Shown piece after piece: positions 52,187-60,047 of a stretch of 64,000 nt of DNA. Numbering within the stretch: position 1 is the first letter of the stretch; each line of letters starts with the position of its first letter. The stretch is taken from NCBI RefSeq assembly GCF_039540975.1, contig NZ_BAABFL010000081.1, positions 46,157-110,156 on the forward strand, read 5' to 3'. The position numbers and the translations under genes were made by a program. Source of the stretch: Kistimonas scapharcae (lineage in GTDB: Bacteria; Pseudomonadota; Gammaproteobacteria; Pseudomonadales; Endozoicomonadaceae). Below the pieces are notes generated by a model that was given only the letters and a program-made list of their open reading frames with translations, was not told the DNA's origin and made no database searches.

Positions 52187-53437
52187 ATGAAAGGGATAAG
52201 CAAGCTCAGCCTGGCGATCGCCATGGCTGGATACGGCATGAGCGCGGTCGCGGCCGTCGAAGATCCGGGCCACATCCGCTGGAACGGCATCGACATCACC
52301 CCGCAACTGAAGACTGACATCGGTTACGATGACAACGTCTTCCGTGAAGGTTCCGGCGACCTGAAGAAAAAAGGCTCTTCCTTCTACAGCATTGATCCCT
52401 CCGTTGAGTTCAAGGCTCAGACCGGCCTGAGCACCTACGCCATAACCCTGGCTGCCAAGGACATGAACTTCACCAGCGAGAGCGACGCCGGCTTTACCGA
52501 TTACGGCATCCTCGGTGACATCCACCAGGAATTCAACAGCCGCAACCGTCTGGATGTGGACTGGGATTACGGTGTGTACCACGACAGCGGTTCCACCGTG
52601 AACGGCGTGGATGACAAGAACGCCCCTGAGTACGTGCGTAAGAAAGGTGGCCTGAAGTACGGCTTCGGTTCCATGGACGCCATGGCCCGTGTTGACCTGT
52701 TCGGCAGCATTGACAAGCGCGACTACGAGAAAACCCGAGGCATCCGTGAAGGTGAAAACCGTGAGACCAAGGAATACGGTGCGACCTTCTTCTATCGCCT
52801 GATGCCCAAGACCGACGCTCTGTTCGAGGTCAAGAAGCGTGACCTGGAATACGAACGCAAGCTGACCGGTTTCAACGCGGGCAAGAGCCCCGCCTATGAC
52901 ATCACCAGTTACCTGGTGGGTCTGAACTGGGAAGCCACCGCCAAGACCACCGGTTACGCCAAGATCGGTCGCCGCTACCGTGAAACCGACCTGCGTGATG
53001 GCAACAACCAGAAGATCGACAAGGAAGGCTACACCGGTTGGGAAGTGGGCGTGAGCTACATGCCGGTTGACCACTCCGTGTTCCAGCTGAGCACCACCCG
53101 TGACTACGGCCTGGAATACGACGAGCCGAGCGAGCAGAACTTCACCAAGGGCACCACCACCACGGTGGCGTGGATGCACGACTGGACCTCCCGCATCGGT
53201 ACCAACGTGAACTACAGCTACACCGATGAAGAAGTGCAGTCCGCCCTGGCCACCAACGAGAAAGACCGCAAGGTGAAAACCTTCGGCGTTTCCGTTGACT
53301 GGAAAGTGCGTCGTTTCGTCACCCTGTCCCTGGGCTACCAGAACACGGACCGTGACGAGAGCAACATCGGTGTTGGCGCAAGCGACGACAGCTACCGCCG
53401 CAACGTCTACACACTGTCTGCGGAACTGGCGATCTAA
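52187..53437 (+). CDS. Outer-membrane beta-barrel protein of exopolysaccharide export (BBP2 type)
   Basis: The 416-residue product has a Sec signal peptide (SLAIAMAGYGMSAVAA) and then alternating amphipathic strands with aromatic ends, finishing with NVYTLSAELAI, the C-terminal barrel strand. Phrases such as ITPQLKTDIGYDDNVFREGS fit the outer-membrane beta-barrel family found beside Wza/Wzc genes in exopolysaccharide loci. It probably forms the outer-membrane pore for the polymer, replacing or supplementing a Wza channel. A terminator follows it, so the next genes need read-through or a new promoter. Confidence 0.82.
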   Translation: MKGISKLSLAIAMAGYGMSAVAAVEDPGHIRWNGIDITPQLKTDIGYDDNVFREGSGDLKKKGSSFYSIDPSVEFKAQTGLSTYAITLAAKDMNFTSESDAGFTDYGILGDIHQEFNSRNRLDVDWDYGVYHDSGSTVNGVDDKNAPEYVRKKGGLKYGFGSMDAMARVDLFGSIDKRDYEKTRGIREGENRETKEYGATFFYRLMPKTDALFEVKKRDLEYERKLTGFNAGKSPAYDITSYLVGLNWEATAKTTGYAKIGRRYRETDLRDGNNQKIDKEGYTGWEVGVSYMPVDHSVFQLSTTRDYGLEYDEPSEQNFTKGTTTTVAWMHDWTSRIGTNVNYSYTDEEVQSALATNEKDRKVKTFGVSVDWKVRRFVTLSLGYQNTDRDESNIGVGASDDSYRRNVYTLSAELAI

Positions 53438-53466
53438 ACCGCCGGGCGACAGTCGCCTATAAAAGC

Positions 53467-53507
53467 AGCAGGCCGGGGGAGACAACATCGCCCGGCCTGC
53501 GTTTTTA
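53467..53507 (+). terminator. Intrinsic terminator after the barrel gene
   Basis: GCAGGCCGGG and CCCGGCCTGC form a strong 10-bp stem followed by GTTTTTAT. It lies 30 bases after the stop codon. Confidence 0.9.
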
Positions 53508-53537
53508 TGGGACGAAAGTATTACGAGGTAATTACGG

Positions 53538-54119
53538 ATGTATGTTTCGACAAGGCGCAATGCAACCCGCGCCATGCGACAGACCCTGCTGGTATTGCTG
53601 GCCGCCAGCCTGGCCATGCTGGCGGTGATCGGCACTGCCAGGGCGGATGATATGAGTTTTTCCCGCTACGGCCTGAACTCCGGCGACAAGGTCAAGATCA
53701 CCGTGTTCGGTGAAGAGGACATGGAAGTGGAGACCCGCCTGAGCGATGCCGGCACCATCTCTTACCCGTTCCTGGGGGAGATCCGCGTGAAGGGCAAGAC
53801 CGTGGGCCAGTTGCAGAATTTCCTGACCCAAAAGCTGACGGGGGATTATTTTATTGACCCGAAAGTCAGTGTGGCGATCACCGAATACCGCAAGTTCTTC
53901 GTCAGTGGTGAAGTGAAAGACCCTGGCGGATTCTCCTTCGAACCCGGCCTGACCCTGGAAAAAGCCGTGGCCCTGGCCGGTGGCTTCACTCAGCGCGCCT
54001 CGCGCAAGGACATCATTGTCAGCCGCGAAGAGAAGGGCAAGCTGGTGGAGCGTGCCATGAAGCTGGATGAGTCCGTATTGCCCGGCGACATCATCAACGT
54101 GAAGGAAAGCTTCTTCTGA
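53538..54119 (+). CDS. Short periplasmic polysaccharide export protein (Wza-like, Poly_export/SLBB)
   Basis: The 193-residue product has a signal peptide ending TARA (about residue 36), a Poly_export domain (RYGLNSGDKVKITVFGEEDM through IDPKVSVAITEYR) and one SLBB domain (KFFVSGEVKDPGGFSFEPG). Unlike Wza it lacks a lipobox cysteine and the C-terminal membrane helix, and is about half as long. It probably forms a periplasmic collar linking the Wzc-like kinase to the beta-barrel encoded upstream. Confidence 0.87.
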   Translation: MYVSTRRNATRAMRQTLLVLLAASLAMLAVIGTARADDMSFSRYGLNSGDKVKITVFGEEDMEVETRLSDAGTISYPFLGEIRVKGKTVGQLQNFLTQKLTGDYFIDPKVSVAITEYRKFFVSGEVKDPGGFSFEPGLTLEKAVALAGGFTQRASRKDIIVSREEKGKLVERAMKLDESVLPGDIINVKESFF

Positions 54120-54171
54120 CCTGTGCCCCCGGAGAAACTCCCGAGCCCCGCAACCCTTCAGAACCCTATCC

Positions 54172-56367
54172 ATGACGAATGAATCGAACCCAACCGCCTT
54201 GCCAAAAATGCTGCAGGGCAACGATGTGATCTCCCTTCGGGAGATTGTTCACATCCTGATGACTTACCGCTGGGCGATCGCCGGCTTCACCCTGGCCGTG
54301 ACGCTACTGGCGACGTTGGTCGTCTTCACCATGACGCCCATCTACCAGGCCACCGCCGTGCTGCAGATTGAGCAGGAGCAGGCCAAGGTGGTCTCCATCG
54401 AGGAGATGTATGGCATTGATGGCGGTGGCGACAGCTACCTCAACACCCAGTTCGAGGTGCTGAAATCCCGCAGCGTGCTGGAAAAAGTCGTCAACAAGCT
54501 GAACCTGCTGGATGACCCCGAATTCAACACCACGCTGCGTGAAAAGCCCTGGTATGCCGGGCTGCTGAACTGGCGCGGCTGGTTCGGGCTGGCAACGCCG
54601 TCCGACGAGGATGAAGAGCAGCGGATACTGCGTGACACGATCAATCAGTTGGATGCACACGTCACTATTGAACCTGTGCGAAAAACCCAGATCGTCCGCA
54701 TCCACGTGACCTCGGATAACCCGAAGATGGCGGCGAAGATCGCCAACGCCATCGCCAGCGCCTACATCGAATCCTACATGGAGGCAAAGCTCTCGCTGAC
54801 CCTGAGCGCCACCGGCTGGATGCAGGGCCGGTTGACCGAGCTCTCCGAAAAGCTGCGCCTTGCGGAAGTGAACCTGCAGGACTATCGCGAGAAAGAAGAC
54901 CTGGTGGATCTTGAGGGCGTGCTGACCATTTCCAGTAACGAGCTGAAGGCGCTGACGGAATCCCTGGTGGAAGTGCGCCGCAAGCTGGCGATTTCCGAGA
55001 ACATCAACCGCCAGCTGAAATCCGGCGCGCTGAAAACCGCGCGGGATTATGAATCCCTGCAGGCGGTGCTGGAGCATCCGCTGATCCAGGGGCTGAAACA
55101 GGAAGAAGCCAAGGTGCAGCGGCAGGTGATGGATATGTCCCGCCGTTACGGGCCGAAGCACCCGAAGATGATCTCCGCCCGCAGTGAAATGCAGAGCATT
55201 CAGCAGAACATCCGCGACCAGATCCGTAACATCGTCGATGGCGTGCAGCGGGACTACCAGATCGACAAGGCCAACGAACAGAGCTTGAGCGAGGCCGTGG
55301 CCCTGGCCAAGAAACAGGTGCAGCAGATCAACCGCAAGCAGTTCCGCCTGCGGGCGCTGGAGCGGGAAGTGCGCACCAACAAGGACCTGTACGACGCCTT
55401 CTTCAAGCGCATCCAGGAGACCAGCGCCACCAGTGATTTGCAGACCGCCAATGCCCGAATCGTGGATGAAGCCTTCCCGCCGAAGGTGCCGGTGAAGCCG
55501 AAGAAAAAGCTGATCATCGTGCTGTCGGCCCTGCTGGGGCTGATGCTGTCCAGCGGTGTGGCATTCCTGCTGGAGATGCTGAACAACACCATCCGCAGTA
55601 CCCGGGATGTGGAGGACAAGCTCAACCTGCCGGTGCTGGGCGTGCTGCCGAAGCTGACGGACAAGACACTGGAAGGCAAGGTGCAGAAACTGTTCCTCGA
55701 CAAGAGCCAGCACGGCTTTGGCGAGGCGGTGCGCACCATCCGTACCAGCATCAACCTGACCGCGCTGGACAAGGACCACCGCCTGTTCGCGGTGACCTCC
55801 ACCATGCCGGGCGAGGGCAAGTCCTCCACGGCGGCGAACCTGGCGTTATCGCTGGGCCAGCTGGGCAAGACCCTGATCATCGACTGTGACCTGCGCCGAC
55901 CGACGGTGGGCAAAACCTTCGACGTCAAGGGCGGTTCCGCCGGGTTGGCTAACCTGCTGGCAGGAACGGCGGAGAAAGCGGAATGTGTGCACCAGGTGGA
56001 CGGCATCGACGTCATCCCCTGCGGCCAGGTACCGCCCAACCCGCAGGAGCTGCTCTCCACTGAGGCGTTCAATAAGCTTATCACCACCCTCAAGCAGGAT
56101 TACGAATACGTGGTGGTGGACTGCCCGCCGGTGCAGAACGTCAGCGATGCGCTGATGATCTCCCGGTTGTGCGATGGGCTGCTGTACGTGATTGAGGCGG
56201 GCCGTGCCCAGGTGGGCGCCATCCAGAACACCGTGGGCCGCCTGTTGCAGGCGAAAGCGCCGCTGACGGGTGTGGTGCTGAACAAGATCGACCCGACCAA
56301 GAAAGACGCCTACGGCTACAGCCAGGGCTATTACGACTACGAAGGCTACCACTCCAAGGAAGCCTGA
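54172..56367 (+). CDS. Wzc-like polysaccharide copolymerase and tyrosine autokinase
   Basis: The 731-residue protein has a Wzz domain with membrane helices near residues 33-53 and 443-467, a long periplasmic coiled-coil between them, and a cytoplasmic BY-kinase. The kinase has Walker A TMPGEGKSST (about 543-552), Walker A' LIIDCDLRRP and VVVDCPPVQN, and a C-terminal tyrosine cluster with six Tyr (AYGYSQGYYDYEGY). It controls chain length and drives export through cycles of phosphorylation. It ends the export operon; a terminator follows. Confidence 0.92.
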   Translation: MTNESNPTALPKMLQGNDVISLREIVHILMTYRWAIAGFTLAVTLLATLVVFTMTPIYQATAVLQIEQEQAKVVSIEEMYGIDGGGDSYLNTQFEVLKSRSVLEKVVNKLNLLDDPEFNTTLREKPWYAGLLNWRGWFGLATPSDEDEEQRILRDTINQLDAHVTIEPVRKTQIVRIHVTSDNPKMAAKIANAIASAYIESYMEAKLSLTLSATGWMQGRLTELSEKLRLAEVNLQDYREKEDLVDLEGVLTISSNELKALTESLVEVRRKLAISENINRQLKSGALKTARDYESLQAVLEHPLIQGLKQEEAKVQRQVMDMSRRYGPKHPKMISARSEMQSIQQNIRDQIRNIVDGVQRDYQIDKANEQSLSEAVALAKKQVQQINRKQFRLRALEREVRTNKDLYDAFFKRIQETSATSDLQTANARIVDEAFPPKVPVKPKKKLIIVLSALLGLMLSSGVAFLLEMLNNTIRSTRDVEDKLNLPVLGVLPKLTDKTLEGKVQKLFLDKSQHGFGEAVRTIRTSINLTALDKDHRLFAVTSTMPGEGKSSTAANLALSLGQLGKTLIIDCDLRRPTVGKTFDVKGGSAGLANLLAGTAEKAECVHQVDGIDVIPCGQVPPNPQELLSTEAFNKLITTLKQDYEYVVVDCPPVQNVSDALMISRLCDGLLYVIEAGRAQVGAIQNTVGRLLQAKAPLTGVVLNKIDPTKKDAYGYSQGYYDYEGYHSKEA

Positions 56368-56374
56368 CCCGAAT

Positions 56375-56411
56375 AGCCCCAAAACCGGAACAACGGTTTT
56401 GGGGCTTTTTA
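56375..56411 (+). terminator. Intrinsic terminator after the Wzc-like gene
   Basis: AGCCCCAAAACCG and CGGTTTTGGGGCT form a 13-bp stem with a short loop, followed by TTTT. It separates the export genes from the glycosyltransferase block. Confidence 0.92.
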
Positions 56412-56578
56412 CGTATAGGGATTGTCAAAAAGGTCAATATAATTTGCACGCCTTTTAAGGCAGGATTACCCACCTGACCGAATGGTCAGACAACCAGGAG
56501 CACCAGGCAAAAGCCAGACGAAAACAAACGACATATAACCCCTATCGCAGTTGCGGCAAATGCGTAATGAAGCCGTCG

Positions 56579-56590
56579 GGCGGTAGCGTG
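56579..56590 (+). promoter_or_regulatory. ops element for RfaH recruitment
   Basis: GGCGGTAGCGTG matches the ops consensus (GGCGGTAGCNT) exactly. It lies in the gap between the Wzc-like gene terminator and the sugar transferase gene, 71 bases before that start. RfaH loads on RNA polymerase paused at ops and suppresses termination in long polysaccharide operons. A TATAAT at 56438 may be the upstream promoter, but no good -35 was found. Confidence 0.85.
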
Positions 56591-56660
56591 TCTTTTGATT
56601 AGTTAGAGCCACTGACTGCTTTTGCTTCGCCTTTGTCTACGTCCACAATCGATGGATTGT

Positions 56661-57863
56661 ATGAGTACGAAAATGCAATACTTAACCCAACAACATTCCG
56701 CAGCTAATGTGCAGAAAAGTTTGGTATCACACGATTCAGATAAAAACAAAAAAGTGATTATGGAATTTGCAGTTGATAACAGGAAAGTCAGGTGTGAAGA
56801 ACAGTGGCTTCAGAATGAGGAGCAATCTGATTATGTCACTCTGAAACCCGAAGCAGTACTGGGCGAGGGTGGGTTATTTGCTAGCGTTCAGTACCACATA
56901 AATTGCGAAAGCACAGCTAAGTCACCTGAAAACAAAATTTGGCGTAGAACCGACTTCAGTACTGAACAGCCTCTATACGTCTATACGCCGAAAGAAAAAA
57001 TTGCACTGGTGCGTTATGTGCTGGAAGAGAAAAAAATCAATTACATCCTGAATGATTATTCCCTGACGGCAGCTGAAGCGAAAGGGAAAACCCTATGCCA
57101 CTACTACACAAGGGCACTGAGTGTTGCCCATCGTGAGTTTCTGGTCAAAAAGCTGAAGTATGGTGCAAAAGTAGAGAGCCTGGTGGAAGAGATTGAAAAT
57201 CGATTCCACTATACCGAAGTCCGGTTGCTGAATTCAGACTTCTACATTCACAGCAAGAAATTCTCGGTACTGAGAAGAAAGCATCACACCATCCCCAAGC
57301 GGATTGTGGATATTCTGTTTGTCTTTCTTCTAGCGCCTGTTGCTATTCCGATCTGCCTGATTACCGCGTTACTGATCAAACTCGAATCCAGAGGGCCGGT
57401 TCTGTTCAGGCAAGAGCGTACTGGTTTGTTTAACCAGCTATATACCGTGATCAAATTCCGTTCTATGGCCGCTGATGCCGAAAAGCACGGTGCCCAGTGG
57501 GCCAGTAAAAATGATATGCGGATTACACGCGTGGGCAAGATTATCCGCAAAACCCGGATTGATGAACTGCCCCAGCTGATCAATGTATTAAAAGGCGAGA
57601 TGTCCATGGTGGGCCCCCGCCCGGAACGGGAAGTATTTATTGATCTGCTGGAGAAGGAGATACCCTATTATCGCTTTCGTCATGCTGTCAGGCCGGGTGT
57701 GACCGGTTATGCGCAAGTCTATTACCCCTATGGTGCATCGGTAGAAGATGCGGTTTGGAAGCATAAATACGATATGTATTACATCAAGCACCAGACCTTG
57801 TGGTTAGATTTGAAGGTGCTGGCAAAGACGGTGACAACTGTGCTGTTTGGCAAAGGTACCTGA
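56661..57863 (+). CDS. Initiating undecaprenyl-phosphate sugar phosphotransferase
   Basis: The product of about 400 residues has a C-terminal bacterial sugar transferase domain: a membrane helix in RIVDILFVFLLAPVAIPICL, then LFRQERTGLFNQLYTVIKFR, KTRIDELPQLINVLKGEMS, VGPRPEREVF and RPGVTGYAQV. It would attach the first sugar phosphate to undecaprenyl phosphate. The N-terminal 200 residues are soluble and unlike the usual four-helix part of WcaJ. The start is uncertain: ATG at 56661 is chosen, 56622 is possible. It is the first gene after the ops element. Confidence 0.87.
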   Translation: MSTKMQYLTQQHSAANVQKSLVSHDSDKNKKVIMEFAVDNRKVRCEEQWLQNEEQSDYVTLKPEAVLGEGGLFASVQYHINCESTAKSPENKIWRRTDFSTEQPLYVYTPKEKIALVRYVLEEKKINYILNDYSLTAAEAKGKTLCHYYTRALSVAHREFLVKKLKYGAKVESLVEEIENRFHYTEVRLLNSDFYIHSKKFSVLRRKHHTIPKRIVDILFVFLLAPVAIPICLITALLIKLESRGPVLFRQERTGLFNQLYTVIKFRSMAADAEKHGAQWASKNDMRITRVGKIIRKTRIDELPQLINVLKGEMSMVGPRPEREVFIDLLEKEIPYYRFRHAVRPGVTGYAQVYYPYGASVEDAVWKHKYDMYYIKHQTLWLDLKVLAKTVTTVLFGKGT

Positions 57864-57906
57864 TATCCCTGCTTCAAATTTATTGTTTCATGCTCTGGAA
57901 GATATT

Positions 57907-58671
57907 ATGGATTTTACGGTCATCACAGTTAGCTACAACGCTGAAAAAACGATAGCAGAAACCATTAACTCGGTTCTTTCTCAACAGAATATAAGCTTCG
58001 AATATCTAATCATTGATGGTGCCTCAAAAGACAACACCGCCAACATTGTCAGGAATTTTACCGATAGCAGAATCAATTTTACCAGTGAACCCGATCGAGG
58101 GCTTTATGATGCCATGAACAAAGGCATATTAAAGGCTAAAGGAAAATACATCGCCATATTAAACTCTGATGATATCTATTCTGACGAAACAGTACTGTAT
58201 CGGGTAAAAATGAACTTTGTCCAGGATAATGCCGATATCGTTTATGGCAATCTTGCCTATTTTTCAGATAAAGACCGAAAAATCAAAAGACGCTGGCGTG
58301 CGGTGCTGCCAAAATGCGACAAACGTTTTGAAGCATTGTGGACAAATGGCTGGCAGTGCCCACACCCGAGTACGTTTGTAAAAAAAGAAGTTTATGATGA
58401 GGTAGGAACATTTAAAGCGGATTATAAAATATCAGCTGATTATGATTTTCTTGTGCGCACAGCTGTTCAACATAAAAAGAAGTTCTCCTATATTGATGAT
58501 GTTCTTGTAAAAATGCGTTTAGGAGGAGAAAGCACACGGGGCTTTAAAAGCATTATCGAAGGTAATCGTGAGGTTCTAAAAACTTGGCAGAGCATAGATA
58601 TAAAGCCAAGCTTTACCATTATTCCACGAAAATTACTTTATAAAGTTTATTTCAGTATTTCTAGTCGCTAA
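57907..58671 (+). CDS. Glycosyltransferase family 2 (WcaE-like)
   Basis: The 254-residue GT-A enzyme starts MDFTVITVSYNAEKTIAETI and has IIDGASKDNT, EPDRGLYDAMNKGI, LNSDDIY (the DxD-type metal site), and WQCPHPSTFVKKEVYDEVG. It adds a sugar to the lipid-linked repeat unit at the cytoplasmic face. From here on the DNA is visibly richer in A and T than the export genes, which suggests separate origin. The donor sugar cannot be told. Confidence 0.87.
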   Translation: MDFTVITVSYNAEKTIAETINSVLSQQNISFEYLIIDGASKDNTANIVRNFTDSRINFTSEPDRGLYDAMNKGILKAKGKYIAILNSDDIYSDETVLYRVKMNFVQDNADIVYGNLAYFSDKDRKIKRRWRAVLPKCDKRFEALWTNGWQCPHPSTFVKKEVYDEVGTFKADYKISADYDFLVRTAVQHKKKFSYIDDVLVKMRLGGESTRGFKSIIEGNREVLKTWQSIDIKPSFTIIPRKLLYKVYFSISSR

Positions 58672-58730
58672 TAGTGATAATGGTTTCATATTTATTAGCG
58701 ATAAAGTAATGCTTGCATTGGAGACAGTAT

Positions 58731-60047
58731 TTGATTATTACTAATGCGTTATGGATGATATTTGAAAAAGCAAGTAGGCTGGTAATTGGTGTTGCTGTTA
58801 GCGCAATGTTGGCTCGTTACTTGGGGCCCAACGGTTTTGGGTGTTTGAATTATTCTATTGCCTTGCTTTCCATAGCAACAGTGTTAAGTTCTCTTGGGCT
58901 AAATAGACTTATTGTTAGAGAAGTCGTAAACCACTTAAATGACAAATACTTTTGCCAGGTTACAGTGGCTTCCTGCTTTTATATGCGTCTCGCTGTGTCA
59001 TTATTAATATTGCTAAGCATAATTCTCATTGCTTTTATATCAGTAGATGAACAAATATTGTATACGGCTGTTATTTTTGTATCATTACTCTTTATTTCGT
59101 TTGATGTTTTTGATTTTTATGCTCAAGGGTTATCAGAGTTCCGAATAATAAGCATTTGTCGGTTATCTTCATTTATTATCACATCTTTGCTCAAAGTTGC
59201 CTTTGTATTTTATGGGGGCACACTATTGGGGTTTATCGGTTTGGTAGTATTAGAATATGCTTTGACTGCACTATTTTTCTATGTTTTCTTTGTTCATTCG
59301 AAAAAAATAAATTGGCGAATTAATAACGATTACAAACAACGTGCCGAAATACTTGTATCAGAGTCGTGGCCTGAAATCGTAGCTGGGTTTGGTGCTATCC
59401 TATTCATGCGCCTTGATCAAATATTTTTACAACTTATAGCTGGCTCCGAGAGTGTTGGCATATATTCAGCAGCAACTCGAATTACGGAGGCTTGGTACTT
59501 TTTGCCAACGGCTATTGTCTCTGCAACATTCCCAAAGCTCCTTGATATTAAAAAAGTCTCTTACAAAAAGTACTATGATGGTATCCAGCTTTTAACATCA
59601 ATACTAGTCATGCTATCTTTATTAGTTGCTGGTTTTTTTACCCTGTCAGCAAGCTGGATAGTAAACCTACTATTTGGAGGTGAATATTCTCAAAGTGCGA
59701 GTGTCATTGTGCTTCACACGTGGGGCGCAATATTCCTTTGTATGGGAATTTCATCTGGTTCTTGGTTAGTGGCTGAAAAAAAACTTAAGCTAAATTTATT
59801 ACGTAATATATTTGGTTTGGGGGTTAGTGCAACAGCTAATTACTTGCTAATTCCTAAATATGGTGTAACCGGGTCAGCTGTATCCACTGTTTTAGGGCTT
59901 AGTGCTGCTTTCTATTTTTTCGACTTACTGCACCCCGAACTTAGGCAAATGTTCTTTCTGAAGTGCAGGGCATTTTCCCCTTTTAATCTTTATCATTTAA
60001 TTAATTCCAGAAGCAATCTTTTGAATGAAAGTAAAATCAATATATAA
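58731..60047 (+). CDS. Wzx-like oligosaccharide flippase
   Basis: The 438-residue product has about twelve membrane helices and the flippase opening KASRLVIGVAVSAMLARYLG with FGCLNYSIAL, then MRLDQIFLQLIAGSESVGIY and ATRITEAWYFLPTAI. It would flip the undecaprenyl-linked repeat unit. The start is uncertain: TTG at 58731 has GGAGACA eight bases upstream; TTG at 58713 or ATG at 58755 are alternatives. Its end overlaps the next gene by 23 bases. Confidence 0.85.
   Translation: MIITNALWMIFEKASRLVIGVAVSAMLARYLGPNGFGCLNYSIALLSIATVLSSLGLNRLIVREVVNHLNDKYFCQVTVASCFYMRLAVSLLILLSIILIAFISVDEQILYTAVIFVSLLFISFDVFDFYAQGLSEFRIISICRLSSFIITSLLKVAFVFYGGTLLGFIGLVVLEYALTALFFYVFFVHSKKINWRINNDYKQRAEILVSESWPEIVAGFGAILFMRLDQIFLQLIAGSESVGIYSAATRITEAWYFLPTAIVSATFPKLLDIKKVSYKKYYDGIQLLTSILVMLSLLVAGFFTLSASWIVNLLFGGEYSQSASVIVLHTWGAIFLCMGISSGSWLVAEKKLKLNLLRNIFGLGVSATANYLLIPKYGVTGSAVSTVLGLSAAFYFFDLLHPELRQMFFLKCRAFSPFNLYHLINSRSNLLNESKINI

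Noticed and set aside
52184..53635. Long minus-strand frame opposite the beta-barrel gene
   Set aside because: Val/Gly-rich shadow produced by biased codon use; no ribosome site or family.
54304..55779. Long minus-strand frame opposite the Wzc-like gene
   Set aside because: His/Gln/Leu-rich shadow with no domain; the plus strand encodes a full kinase with all motifs.
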